Assembly: GCF_001308875.1 (NCBI RefSeq)
Contig: NZ_KQ465115.1
Location: forward strand, 92,520-156,519
Origin: Lysinibacillus sp. ZYM-1
GTDB lineage: Bacteria; Bacillota; Bacilli; Bacillales_A; Planococcaceae
Direction: 5' to 3'
DNA length: 64,000 nt
Positions within the stretch are counted from its first letter, which is position 1; each line of letters opens with the position of its first letter. Positions 1 through 8,440 of the stretch are shown in pieces. The notes below the pieces were generated by a model, which did not search any database, had not been told where the DNA came from, and saw only the letters and a list, made by a program, of their open reading frames with translations. The position numbers and the translations under genes are program-made.

Positions 1-824
1 TGTGTACATTCATTTTCATAAATACAGGAGGCTACTCCTCCAGAAAAGACGATGGCATCTACTGGTTTATGCCAGTTTGGTAAATGCCCTAGTACTAATG
101 GATGCTGTTCATCCGTACACTGCCCCAGCAAGATTAAGGCGAGTGTACCCACCATTTCTTCAATACATTGTGTCACTCGAACATCCTCTGCCGCATCACC
201 GACAGATAACGGATTAGACCATTTCTCCATTAGTTGCATGAGTGGCGGAGAAATTGATTGAATTCTACCATTCTTAAATTCAATCAATCTACCACCAACA
301 TGTAAGGTACATGTACCGATGACTTCTCCAAACTGCATGACAGCAATATTGGCAGTTCCTCCACCAACATCAATATTGGCAATTACTTTAGAAGAGTTTT
401 TAGATTGCTGTAAAGTACCTGCTCCTTTAGCGGCAATAATGCCCTCTAAATCAGGCCCAGCAGTCGCAACTAAAAAATGACCAGCACCATCTGCAATAGT
501 ATGGACAACCTCTCTTGCATTTTCCTTCGTGGCAGATTCGCCTGTAATGATAATGGCGCCCGTTGAAATATCAGTGGGTGCCATTTGCGCCAATTGATAC
601 TGTTGAAAAATGAATTCTTCAATTTTTTTCATATCGATAATGTCTTTATTGATAAATGGTGTCTTGATGATTGGACTTTGATGTAACACCGTTTTCTCAA
701 TAATTTCAATTCTTGGCACATGGGTCACGCCAGCCACATTCTTTAACAGAAAACTACTAACCACCATTTTTGTCGTGCTTGTTCCTATATCAATCCCAGC
801 ACTATAAATTTTTTCAGTCTTCAC
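1..824 (-). CDS. eutA: Ethanolamine ammonia-lyase reactivating factor EutA, partial
   Basis: EutA is the chaperone-like ATPase that reactivates adenosylcobalamin-dependent ethanolamine ammonia-lyase by exchanging damaged cofactor. The frame opens at a GTG (822-824) downstream of an AGAGG ribosome site and stays open for 274 codons to the window edge, so the C-terminal part of a roughly 470-residue family is missing. Residues 10-19 (GIDIGTSTTK) form an actin-like phosphate-binding loop, and residues 152-159 (DVGGGTAN) form the second one. It follows eutP by 17 bases on the same strand. The lyase genes eutB and eutC are expected beyond the left edge. Family assignment is confident; the rest of the operon is inferred. 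Confidence 0.9.
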   Translation of the reverse strand, partial: MKTEKIYSAGIDIGTSTTKMVVSSFLLKNVAGVTHVPRIEIIEKTVLHQSPIIKTPFINKDIIDMKKIEEFIFQQYQLAQMAPTDISTGAIIITGESATKENAREVVHTIADGAGHFLVATAGPDLEGIIAAKGAGTLQQSKNSSKVIANIDVGGGTANIAVMQFGEVIGTCTLHVGGRLIEFKNGRIQSISPPLMQLMEKWSNPLSVGDAAEDVRVTQCIEEMVGTLALILLGQCTDEQHPLVLGHLPNWHKPVDAIVFSGGVASCIYENECT

Positions 825-841
825 CCTACACCATCCTCTCG

Positions 842-1342
842 CTACTGTGAGCAATACATGAGATATGGACTATCGCAATCCTTCACGAATTGTTGAATTT
901 CTTCATGTGTATGGAGCTGAATAAGTGGTGCAATCCATTCAATGCCAAGTTTTTTCCACGAAGAAGTTTTCACGATAGGGCCCTGTGTCATGACATTTTT
1001 TAATAAACCTGTAGCCCTTTCAATATCTGCATCAGGTGCATCAATCTTTGTAATGACACCGATTTGTATTTTAGGAATCCCTAAGCTAAATTGCGGAGGA
1101 AACACACTTCTTGATGATGTAGCATCCTGCAAATAAATCACATGCGTTACTTCCAACGATGTAGCCATAATATTTCTGTAATACATAGGATTTTCTATAT
1201 ATTCACCCGGTGTATCGACAATCCAGTCATCATAAACGAGTGCTTGTGTTTTATTGGCATGGCTTTCTTTGCCCAACAAAGTATTCATCAATGTTGACTT
1301 TCCTGCTTGCACACCGCCTATTATCATTACTCGATTTTTCAT
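842..1342 (-). CDS. eutP: Ethanolamine utilisation GTPase EutP (EutP/PduV family)
   Basis: Small Ras-like GTPase of the EutP/PduV family, associated with bacterial microcompartments. Some members have been reported to have acetate kinase activity. The P-loop is at the N terminus (IGGVQAGKST), followed by DTPGEY as the G3 motif and TKIDAPD near residue 100 as the base-recognition motif. I place the start at the ATG at 1340-1342 because AGGA lies eight bases upstream; an in-frame ATG nine bases earlier overlaps that ribosome site. The protein is then 166 residues, somewhat longer than the E. coli protein. It lies between eutS and eutA and is presumably co-transcribed with them. Confidence 0.9.
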   Translation of the reverse strand: MKNRVMIIGGVQAGKSTLMNTLLGKESHANKTQALVYDDWIVDTPGEYIENPMYYRNIMATSLEVTHVIYLQDATSSRSVFPPQFSLGIPKIQIGVITKIDAPDADIERATGLLKNVMTQGPIVKTSSWKKLGIEWIAPLIQLHTHEEIQQFVKDCDSPYLMYCSQ

Positions 1343-1352
1343 ACGACACATC

Positions 1353-1694
1353 CTATGATTTCGTTATTTTTGATGGTGTATAACCTAATACTTCGGATAA
1401 AAAACGATTAATTTCTAACATCGCCATTTCCACCTCTGATACACTACCAACAATAACGAGACTCCCTGTAAAACGATCCAAAAATCCTAGTTTGACATTG
1501 GCAGCCTTTGTCGCTAAATCCCCTGCAATAATGACCGTTTCACTTGGCGTACACGTCATAATCCCAAGCGCCCCTGCTTCTTGAATGCCTAGCTTTTGAA
1601 ACATTTCGGGATCAGGGTTGGCAATAAGGTGACTCAATGTTAGCTGTTTACCCGGCACAAACTCCTGAATAAATCGTTTCTTTTCTTCACTCAC
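1353..1694 (-). CDS. eutS: Ethanolamine microcompartment shell protein EutS
   Basis: EutS is a hexameric BMC-domain shell protein of the ethanolamine-degrading microcompartment. The product is 113 residues, the usual length. It shows the circularly permuted BMC fold signature: an N-terminal FVPGKQLTLSHLIANP segment, then the beta-alpha core with AGDLATKAA and a conserved VGSVSEVE stretch. The start is a GTG preceded by GAGGTGATG. Its presence implies that the organism builds a complete compartment, with other shell proteins encoded outside the window. It is 10 bases upstream of eutP and 25 bases downstream of eutH. Confidence 0.92.
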   Translation of the reverse strand: MSEEKKRFIQEFVPGKQLTLSHLIANPDPEMFQKLGIQEAGALGIMTCTPSETVIIAGDLATKAANVKLGFLDRFTGSLVIVGSVSEVEMAMLEINRFLSEVLGYTPSKITKS

Positions 1695-1719
1695 ACTTCA
1701 TCACCTCACTTTTAATTGA

Positions 1720-2973
1720 TTAAGATTTTTGATCTGTTAAATATTCGCCTTCTTTAATAATTCCGGCCTTGCGATCCTCAATTTCTAGCCTTAATGCAGT
1801 TGGTACTGATAGCTTATAGGCTAAAATAATCGCGATAATACCTGCTAAAAACTTACCAGCAATAACCGGTAAAATGATGGTTGGTTGGAAATTCGCTGTA
1901 AATGATAAGTGATCACCTAATAAGAATGCCGAACATACGCCGAATGCAATGTTAATGACCTTATCCTTTGGTGGCATATGGCGAATAAGTGTGAACATCG
2001 CTAAGATATTGGCAATTGTCGCTAAAATCCCTGCACTTCCTACAGATGACAAGCCTAATTTTTTACCAGCCATTTCAAGTGGTGTTGAAGCATATTTTCG
2101 AATTAAATACACCATTGGGAAAGCTCCAGCTAGCATAATACCGATGTAACCGGCTGTTTCCAATGCTCGGAATTGATCGATCTCATCTGCCATGATTGGA
2201 TCGAAGCCCCATGCACCAAATACCTTTGTAAAAATGCCTGTGAAAATTTCTACAATCGAGAATACTAGTACCAATTTGATACCTGCATCCATCACACGGC
2301 CGAATAACATGAAGCCTGCAATCATACCGTTTGGAATAAGCTTTAAGCCTAACGCGATTAACACAACAAAAATAAACAAAGGCAATAAATTAATTAATAT
2401 TTGTAAAACAGAAATGGCAAATACATAAGTAGGTGCCTCTGTTGTACTAATAACTTCACGAACTTCTGTGTTAAATAACACAATCATAATCGATGAAATA
2501 AATGCACCAATCGGAATTGTTAATACGCCTGCCATAATACCTAGCGCCATATATTTATGATCACGCTTATCTAACATCGCAAGCCCCATCGGAATCGAGA
2601 ATACAATCGTAGCACCTGACATAAATCCAACGACTAGAGCCATTACCCATCCCTCATATGACTCTTTTAAAGCATTGGCTAATTGGTAACCACCCATGTC
2701 CGAAGCTAAAATAGTTGTCGCCGCAATAGCAGGATCTGCACCAATTAACTCAAAAATCGGACTAATAAAATGACTAATAAACCATGTTAAGTAAGGTATA
2801 GCTGCCATAATCCCTGCTGCTGGGACAAAAATATGACCAACTGTATGGATACCATTCATAAATTCCTTACCAATTCCATACTCAGCATCTCGGATTGCTC
2901 CGATTGCCCCTAAAACAGCACAAATCATAATAATATAAACGATAATCGTTCCTATCATTGCCATCTTACTCAT
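1720..2973 (-). CDS. eutH: Ethanolamine permease EutH
   Basis: Integral membrane protein of the EutH family that moves ethanolamine across the cytoplasmic membrane. About ten to eleven hydrophobic helices are visible along roughly 415 residues. The family motif ILASDMGGYQLA and LGDHLSFTANF near the C terminus are both present. The reading frame extends 26 codons further upstream, but those codons run through the attenuator hairpin, so I start at ATG 2971-2973, directly behind AAAGGGGTG. A second ATG at 2962-2964 has better ribosome-site spacing and is an equally good candidate. The gene is the first one downstream of an ANTAR-type attenuator and is therefore probably induced by ethanolamine through EutVW. 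Confidence 0.92.
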   Translation of the reverse strand: MSKMAMIGTIIVYIIMICAVLGAIGAIRDAEYGIGKEFMNGIHTVGHIFVPAAGIMAAIPYLTWFISHFISPIFELIGADPAIAATTILASDMGGYQLANALKESYEGWVMALVVGFMSGATIVFSIPMGLAMLDKRDHKYMALGIMAGVLTIPIGAFISSIMIVLFNTEVREVISTTEAPTYVFAISVLQILINLLPLFIFVVLIALGLKLIPNGMIAGFMLFGRVMDAGIKLVLVFSIVEIFTGIFTKVFGAWGFDPIMADEIDQFRALETAGYIGIMLAGAFPMVYLIRKYASTPLEMAGKKLGLSSVGSAGILATIANILAMFTLIRHMPPKDKVINIAFGVCSAFLLGDHLSFTANFQPTIILPVIAGKFLAGIIAIILAYKLSVPTALRLEIEDRKAGIIKEGEYLTDQKS

Positions 2974-3001
2974 CACCCCTTTATGATTAATAAATTTATA
3001 T

Positions 3002-3041
3002 AAAAAAAGGCGCTTTAAAGAAGAAATCTCTTTAAAGCGCC
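3002..3041 (-). terminator. Attenuator (intrinsic terminator) in front of eutH
   Basis: On the minus strand a perfect 12-bp stem (arms 3030-3041 and 3009-3020, GGCGCTTTAAAG and its complement) encloses a nine-base loop and is followed by seven T residues (3002-3008). It lies entirely between the eutV stop and the eutH start, so it would stop transcription of eutH and the downstream structural genes unless it is overridden. Confidence 0.92.
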
Positions 3042-3048
3042 TTTGCTT
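3035..3048 (-). promoter_or_regulatory. ANTAR-type hexaloop hairpin overlapping the eutH attenuator
   Basis: The minus strand reads AAGC-AAAGGC-GCTT: a 4-bp stem closing a six-base loop with A at loop position 1 and G at position 4. That is the signature described for RNA hairpins bound by ANTAR response regulators such as EutV. It shares bases 3035-3041 with the 5' arm of the attenuator, so the two structures are mutually exclusive, as expected for antitermination. The known sites are pairs of such hairpins; I could not find a clean upstream partner (P1) in the last 60 bases of eutV. Confidence 0.75.
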
Positions 3049-3626
3049 CAACTATTGACTTGTAAGTTAATAATAATTTGTTCCGCTATTTGTACCATTT
3101 CCTGTTGCGTTTGCATACTTTCATTGCGAATTTTTCGATAAGCCTCGTCCTCGCTTATATTTTCAGCCTGCATAAGCAAGCCCTTAGCTCGTTCAATAAC
3201 TTTTCGCTTGTCCAACTGTGTTTGCTTATGTAAAATCTCCCCATTGAGACGGTTGAACTTATCAATTTGATGAAAAGCAACCTCTAACACAGGCAACACA
3301 TTTTTTTCAGAAAACGGTTTCATTACATAACCTAATATATTATCCTGCTTCATGTATAGTAATAATTCTTTTTCACTGTATGCCGAGATGAAAAGAACAG
3401 GTATACCGAGCTGTTGTTCAATAATTTTACTTGCCTTTAAACCATCCAGTTTAGGCATTTTAATGTCCATTAAGATTAACTGTGGTTTATGTAAAAAGGC
3501 TAACTCAATGGCTGTTTCCCCATTATTAGCTTGAGCTACTACTTCGTAACCATTATCTTCTAACATAAACTTCAAATCAATCGCAATCAGTGATTCATCT
3601 TCGACAATCATAACTTTCCTAGTCAT
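3048..3626 (-). CDS. eutV: Response regulator EutV with ANTAR RNA-binding domain
   Basis: Two-domain regulator of 192 residues. The receiver domain (1-120) has acidic residues E9-D10, phospho-acceptor D54 within LILMDIKMP, and K102 in the MKPFSEKN segment. The C-terminal ANTAR domain (about 135-190) carries the typical RKVIERAKGLLMQ...SEDEAYRKIR pattern. ANTAR proteins bind dual-hairpin RNA and prevent transcription termination, and such a site lies immediately downstream. The start overlaps the end of eutW by eight bases, which suggests translational coupling of kinase and regulator. Confidence 0.95.
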   Translation of the reverse strand: MTRKVMIVEDESLIAIDLKFMLEDNGYEVVAQANNGETAIELAFLHKPQLILMDIKMPKLDGLKASKIIEQQLGIPVLFISAYSEKELLLYMKQDNILGYVMKPFSEKNVLPVLEVAFHQIDKFNRLNGEILHKQTQLDKRKVIERAKGLLMQAENISEDEAYRKIRNESMQTQQEMVQIAEQIIINLQVNS

Positions 3627-5058
3627 TTACGATAAATACCTCCTCACTTACAGGGAACTGAATTTGAGTATGTGTACCTTCTTCACTAGGGATAATTGAG
3701 AATGAGCCAGCTAAATCATATTCCACAAGCCTTGTGATAATTTCCATGCCAAAAGATGCCTTCACCTCTTGCATTCCAACGCCGTTGTCAGAAATATGAA
3801 GTGAAATAGTAGAGTCTTCTTGCATGAATTGAATATCGATTGTTCCTTCATCACGACCGAGAAAAGCATACTTTAATGCATTTTGCAGTAGTTCGCAAAT
3901 AATGAGCGCAAGGGATACTGCTTTTTTGGAATGGCAAAATAGTTGCAAATTATCATGATGAAATGCTAGTTGAATAGTTGCTGTATTGGACGTGCCAATC
4001 ATTTTATGTCCAATTTTTTTAGCCAATGCAATAACGTCTACTTTCTCTTCAGCGTTATCCTCATTTTCTAAAATAAGCTCATAAACAGATGAAATACTAT
4101 ATATTCGATTTAATGCCTCCTGAAAAGCATTTGCATTAACAGCTGACAATTCATTGCGCATTTGCAAGCGTAATAGGCTTGTTACTGTTTGAAGATTATT
4201 TTTCACACGATGGTGAATTTCTCGTATGGCAAATGTTTTCATCATTAGTTCATTTTCTTTTAGCTTTAGTTCTGTTAGATCATGAATAATGAGGAGTGTG
4301 ACCTTGTCATTTTGGCTGCGGATTGGAATTTTCTTCACGATAAAGGATTTACGTTCAATCGTAATTTCTAGGAAAAAGACATCGTCGCCTTTATCATAGA
4401 CTTCCTGTAAAAACGGTAAAATTTTATCCAACGCAACATTATCAAAGTTTTCCAATCCTGAAAGCTCCGAAATAAAATGGTAACCAGCAGGATTGCTGTA
4501 AATCACTTTGTTCTCGTGATTTGTAAGAATAATTGACTCTACTAGTAAATCAGAAACAACTGGAATCGGCTGAGAATTAGGTTCTACAATATGCTCAATT
4601 AATGCAAAAGGCATATTTTGAAAATCATCTTTTGGTGTCGACTGCATCTTCACCATCTTTTCCTGAATCAATACAGCAATCACTTGCTGTTGATCATTAA
4701 AGATCGGAATCACATTTTGTTCGACTGTAATGCCTTCTTGCGTAATGGCTCTGGAAATCGATGATCTTTCCTTTTGTTTAAACGCAGCGAATACGGCTGG
4801 TTCAAAACTTTCAAAGACGAATTTTCCAATAACTGATTTTTCGTATAAACCTTTTTCCTTGTTAGGGAATGCTTCTGCCACGACAATTGCATGTGATAAA
4901 TTATCCATCATACAATCTATGAACATATAACAATCAGTGAGCTCAGCATAGTAGTTAAGCGTTGCTTCCATTTCTATTAACTTGTCAATATCCGTTGCCG
5001 ATAGATTTGTATATTTTCTACACAATGATTGAATGTTCGACAGGTTTAAGCCCCCCAT
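3619..5058 (-). CDS. eutW: Sensor histidine kinase EutW
   Basis: Cytosolic ethanolamine-sensing kinase that phosphorylates EutV. An N-terminal histidine-kinase sensory region (about 1-165) is followed by a PAS-like segment (170-265), a HisKA_2 dimerisation helix with IREIHHRVKNNLQ (phospho-acceptor His at about 283) and an ATPase domain (LALIICELLQNALKYAF, then DNGVGMQ and SFGMEII). No transmembrane helix is visible, as expected for EutW. The start is uncertain: ATG 5056-5058 lacks a good ribosome site and a TTG lies directly before it. An 8-bp inverted repeat (5063-5070/5083-5090) lies just upstream. The gene is the first of the visible eut operon. Confidence 0.9.
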   Translation of the reverse strand: MGGLNLSNIQSLCRKYTNLSATDIDKLIEMEATLNYYAELTDCYMFIDCMMDNLSHAIVVAEAFPNKEKGLYEKSVIGKFVFESFEPAVFAAFKQKERSSISRAITQEGITVEQNVIPIFNDQQQVIAVLIQEKMVKMQSTPKDDFQNMPFALIEHIVEPNSQPIPVVSDLLVESIILTNHENKVIYSNPAGYHFISELSGLENFDNVALDKILPFLQEVYDKGDDVFFLEITIERKSFIVKKIPIRSQNDKVTLLIIHDLTELKLKENELMMKTFAIREIHHRVKNNLQTVTSLLRLQMRNELSAVNANAFQEALNRIYSISSVYELILENEDNAEEKVDVIALAKKIGHKMIGTSNTATIQLAFHHDNLQLFCHSKKAVSLALIICELLQNALKYAFLGRDEGTIDIQFMQEDSTISLHISDNGVGMQEVKASFGMEIITRLVEYDLAGSFSIIPSEEGTHTQIQFPVSEEVFIVND

Positions 5059-5267
5059 CAATGAATAATCAACAATCAGTTTGATTATTCTTAAAAATTC
5101 TTGTCATTATTATAAACCTTTTGTGAAATTATTTTCAATACAAAAAATATTTTCTTTCATCAAAATTCGTTGCATTACAAAGAACTATATAGCTTAAAAG
5201 AGAAATATTCAACAGTTATTTATCATCACATTATTCAGTTAGAAGAAAAAAGTTATTTTAATATATC

Positions 5268-5306
5268 AAAAAAGAGAGTTTGCCGATTCAGCAAACTCTC
5301 TTTTTT
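5268..5306. terminator. Bidirectional terminator between eutW leader and the ypvA-type helicase
   Basis: A perfect 16-bp stem (5268-5283 with 5291-5306) encloses a seven-base loop. It has A residues on the left arm and T residues on the right, so it works in both directions. It directly follows the stop codon of the minus-strand helicase gene and insulates it from the eut operon. The remaining part of 5062-5267 shows no gene. Confidence 0.9.
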
Positions 5307-7214
5307 CTACTTAATTTCAGGTGTGACAGCTAATATATTCTCAAAGGCTGCACGTTGTTTTTGTTCTTCCTCATTCAACAAAATATGGATATCCCCATGA
5401 TCGTTTGATGTTCGAATTAAGCGGCCCATTCCTTGTTGCAAGCGCAATTGCATGAAAGGTAATTCCACCTCTTCAAATGGATTTTCCGCAAACGTACGTT
5501 TTGCATCAAATAACGGATCCTGTGGAGGGAACGGTAAATCATAAATAATGACACGTGTTAATGCTTCCTCAGGTAAATCTAAGCCTTCCCATAAATGATA
5601 TGAGCATAATGTTTTAACGGTACCTTGCTGGAAATCTCGAACAATGGCTGATAGTTCTCGATCACCCTCGAATGCCACATACATTCGCTCCATTAATGGC
5701 AATTCAGCTTTAAATTTTAACATGGCTTGCTTAGATTTAAACAGAATCAATGTTTGCTCGCCATCACGCAGTAATTGCTGTACACGTGCGGTTTTATCAC
5801 GTTGAGCTAGCTCATGTAAATAGATTTTCATCACTTCTTCATAATCAAATGGAGAAGGTACTGAAAATGATTGGTAATCTCGTATGCCTAAACTATAAGC
5901 GATATAAGAAAAGTCTTTATTGACTGCTAAAGTGGCGGACGAAAAGACGATCGGAAGCTTTTTAGAGAATAACTTTTCTGCTAAAACTTCAGTAATCAAA
6001 CGAGGCATAATCACCAACGTTTCTTCTCCATCTGTCTCCTCAAGCCAATCCACTGCATCTCCTTGTGCTATGAAAATACGCAAAGAAGCCTCATATTGTT
6101 CTAAATATTCTTCCGCCATATTTAACTCATATTCAGGAATCATGTACATTTCAGATTCAAATACAAATTCCTCCATAAGTATTTCCACATCTTTAATCAA
6201 TTGTTTTCCATAAGCTAACAATGTTTTGGATTTATTGATACGTTTACGATCCTCATCTGAAGCAACGATATCATCACGAAGCTGATCAAAAAATAGCTCG
6301 TGATCGTCTTGTAATTTTTCCATCGCATACAATGTACGTTCTCGCACGCCATCTACCATTAATCGCTCTAAAAGTTGGACAATGGTTGTTGCCTGCACTT
6401 TATAAGTCATCGCTTTTTGCGCAGCGTATTCCAACAGATGCCCTTCATCTAAGACAATCATTGATACTTCTGGCAATAATGCAAGCTGCCCTTCACGCTC
6501 GCGAGATTCTTTTGTAGCTAAATGCTCCATTAAAAAATCTTGGGAACAAATTACAAGATCCGTTGATTTACGGTAATGAGAGCGATGCAATGTTTGCCCA
6601 CAGCGATTACGAAGATCACAAACAGAGCATTGCATAATTGAATTGTAATTAACCTTTTGCCAATCCTCATCACTAACTGTCGGATAATCACTACGTTCTC
6701 CATATGGATGAACAGCGATCATCGAACCTTGTGCATACACGCCATCCGGGATGGAGAATGAAATATCATCAATCCATTCATCCGTTTCCACTTTTTCCGC
6801 TTCCTCAAAGCGTTTTAAGCATAAATACTGATCTCGTGATTTTGCTAGACGAACATCAATTTCCAGTCCAAGCGTTTTTTGTAGTTTATAAATATCGCCG
6901 CCATCTTTAACAAGCTGGTCTATTAATGTTTCATCAGCACAAGCAATAAGCGCCGGTTTCCCTGTATAGCGTGCGTAAGAAATCGCTGGGAGTAGATAAG
7001 CAATTGTTTTCCCAGTTCCAACACCCGCTTCTGCAAAGAGTACATTTTTTTCTTTTAGCGCTTGCTCTATTTGATAAGCCATAAAAATTTGCTCATCACG
7101 ACATTCAAAACCTTTTTCAGGTAATTCATCATAAAGGACGTCACCCATCCAGTCACCTAATGAATCAAAAAATGAACGGTCCTTTGATAATGCAAATGGT
7201 AAAGATTTACGCAA
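5307..7214 (-). CDS. ypvA: DinG/XPD-family ATP-dependent DNA helicase (YpvA-like)
   Basis: Superfamily 2 helicase of the iron-sulfur XPD/DinG group, 635 residues. The Walker A is AEAGVGTGKT (about residue 65) and the DEAH box is DEGH. Between them the cysteines in YLCLKRF and CSVCDLRNRCG can ligate a 4Fe-4S cluster. The C-terminal helicase half ends with QGMGRLIRTSNDHG (motif VI). Unlike Bacillus DinG it has no N-terminal exonuclease domain, so it matches YpvA. The start is a TTG preceded by AGAGGGGG. It lies downstream of the ypsC-type methyltransferase gene, as in Bacillus, separated by a hairpin. Likely role: unwinding of damaged or structured DNA. Confidence 0.85.
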   Translation of the reverse strand: MRKSLPFALSKDRSFFDSLGDWMGDVLYDELPEKGFECRDEQIFMAYQIEQALKEKNVLFAEAGVGTGKTIAYLLPAISYARYTGKPALIACADETLIDQLVKDGGDIYKLQKTLGLEIDVRLAKSRDQYLCLKRFEEAEKVETDEWIDDISFSIPDGVYAQGSMIAVHPYGERSDYPTVSDEDWQKVNYNSIMQCSVCDLRNRCGQTLHRSHYRKSTDLVICSQDFLMEHLATKESREREGQLALLPEVSMIVLDEGHLLEYAAQKAMTYKVQATTIVQLLERLMVDGVRERTLYAMEKLQDDHELFFDQLRDDIVASDEDRKRINKSKTLLAYGKQLIKDVEILMEEFVFESEMYMIPEYELNMAEEYLEQYEASLRIFIAQGDAVDWLEETDGEETLVIMPRLITEVLAEKLFSKKLPIVFSSATLAVNKDFSYIAYSLGIRDYQSFSVPSPFDYEEVMKIYLHELAQRDKTARVQQLLRDGEQTLILFKSKQAMLKFKAELPLMERMYVAFEGDRELSAIVRDFQQGTVKTLCSYHLWEGLDLPEEALTRVIIYDLPFPPQDPLFDAKRTFAENPFEEVELPFMQLRLQQGMGRLIRTSNDHGDIHILLNEEEQKQRAAFENILAVTPEIK

Positions 7215-7258
7215 TTGATGTTCCCCCTCTTACTATCTGGTGCTATTATACGCGACGA

Positions 7259-7291
7259 AACGGAAGATAAGAAAAAATCTTATCTTCCGTT
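7259..7291. terminator. 13-bp hairpin between ypsC and ypvA
   Basis: Arms 7259-7271 and 7279-7291 are perfectly complementary with a seven-base loop. On the minus strand, the direction of both flanking genes, no clear T-run follows. It may be a weak terminator, a processing site or a partial attenuator rather than a full stop. Confidence 0.55.
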
Positions 7292-7300
7292 ACTTATTCG

Positions 7301-8437
7301 TTAATCTCTTTTAGACTTTTGTCCCCAGAACTGATAATAATTTGTTTCGATAAAACCATTAAATAACTTCCGTTTCTTCGTCGCTTGGCGTCCATATAAT
7401 TCTTCAAAATTTTTCATGGAGGATAGCATATATACTGACCAAGTTGGATAGTTTTTCATTACTTTTCCTAAATCACGAATAACTTGTTCCACTACTTCAA
7501 CATCACCAATACGTTCTCCGTATGGTGGGTTTCCGATCATCACACCATCTGAGAACTGAGTGGTAAAATCGCGTGCTTGCATTTGTTTAAACGTAATCAG
7601 CTCACCAAACCCTGCTTCTGTAGCATTTTCTTGTGCAATGCTTACCATGCGATGATCAATATCGGAACCAACAATTTCTAACGGTTGATCATAATGGGCC
7701 AAACTTTCTGCTTCATCTCGAACAGCGTCCCAGATTTGTGCTTTCATCCATGGCCAGTCCTCAGAAATGAACTCACGATTATAGCCAGGTGCTATATTTT
7801 GTCCAAACATTGCCGCCTCTAATGCAATGGTCCCAGAACCACAGAATGGATCCACAAATGGACGATTTGGATTCCACTTTGAAACTTGTATTAATGCCGC
7901 CGCTAATGTTTCTTTTAACGGTGCCTCACCTTGCACCTGACGATAGCCACGTTTATGAAGGCCAGCACCAGATGTATCAATCGTTAGTGTAGCCACATCT
8001 TTTAATATTGAAACCTCAATTTTGTAAGTGGCACCCGATTCATCTAAAAAGCCAAGTCGCTTATAGTGCTGTTTCATTCGTTCAACAATCGCTTTTTTAG
8101 TGATAGCTTGGCAATCGGGAACACTAAATAATTTTGATTTAACGGACTTACCCGAAACTGGAAAAGCAGCATCCACTGGTAAATATTTTTCCCAAGGTAA
8201 AGCCTTCACACTTTCAAATAATTGTTCAAATGATTTTGCAGGGAATTGTCCGACTACAATTTTTACACGATCTGCTACTCGTAGCCATAAATTGGTACGT
8301 GCGATGGCTGTTTCATCACCCTGAAAATATACTTTACCATTTTCAACAGTTGTTTCATAACCAAGTGCTTTGACTTCCTGGGCTACAATTGCCTCTAATC
8401 CCATTGCAGCCGTAGCTACTAATTGATAGTTTGCCAT
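7301..8437 (-). CDS. ypsC: THUMP-domain rRNA large-subunit methyltransferase (YpsC/RlmL-like)
   Basis: Class I SAM-dependent methyltransferase of 378 residues. An N-terminal THUMP domain (about 1-155) binds RNA. A Rossmann domain has VDPFCGSGTIALEAA as SAM motif I, VGSDIDHRM as the acidic loop, and the N-P-P-Y catalytic motif in MIGNPPYGER that is typical of N-methylation of an exocyclic base amine. It corresponds to Bacillus YpsC and to the N-terminal half of E. coli RlmKL. Its ribosome site (GGAAGG) lies inside the last codons of the upstream c-di-GMP gene, whose stop codon is three bases away, so the two genes are probably translationally coupled. Confidence 0.88.
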   Translation of the reverse strand: MANYQLVATAAMGLEAIVAQEVKALGYETTVENGKVYFQGDETAIARTNLWLRVADRVKIVVGQFPAKSFEQLFESVKALPWEKYLPVDAAFPVSGKSVKSKLFSVPDCQAITKKAIVERMKQHYKRLGFLDESGATYKIEVSILKDVATLTIDTSGAGLHKRGYRQVQGEAPLKETLAAALIQVSKWNPNRPFVDPFCGSGTIALEAAMFGQNIAPGYNREFISEDWPWMKAQIWDAVRDEAESLAHYDQPLEIVGSDIDHRMVSIAQENATEAGFGELITFKQMQARDFTTQFSDGVMIGNPPYGERIGDVEVVEQVIRDLGKVMKNYPTWSVYMLSSMKNFEELYGRQATKKRKLFNGFIETNYYQFWGQKSKRD

Positions 8438-8440
8438 AGA

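Noticed and set aside
2..261. Two overlapping plus-strand frames at the left edge
   Set aside because: They are antisense to the eutA frame, which shows clear family motifs; no ribosome sites.
3048..3110. Upstream partner hairpin (P1) of the ANTAR site
   Set aside because: Stems such as TTAACT/AGTTGA exist but have an 11-base loop, not a hexaloop with A1/G4.
5170..5400. Plus-strand 76-codon frame
   Set aside because: It runs through the terminator hairpin and into the antisense of the helicase gene.
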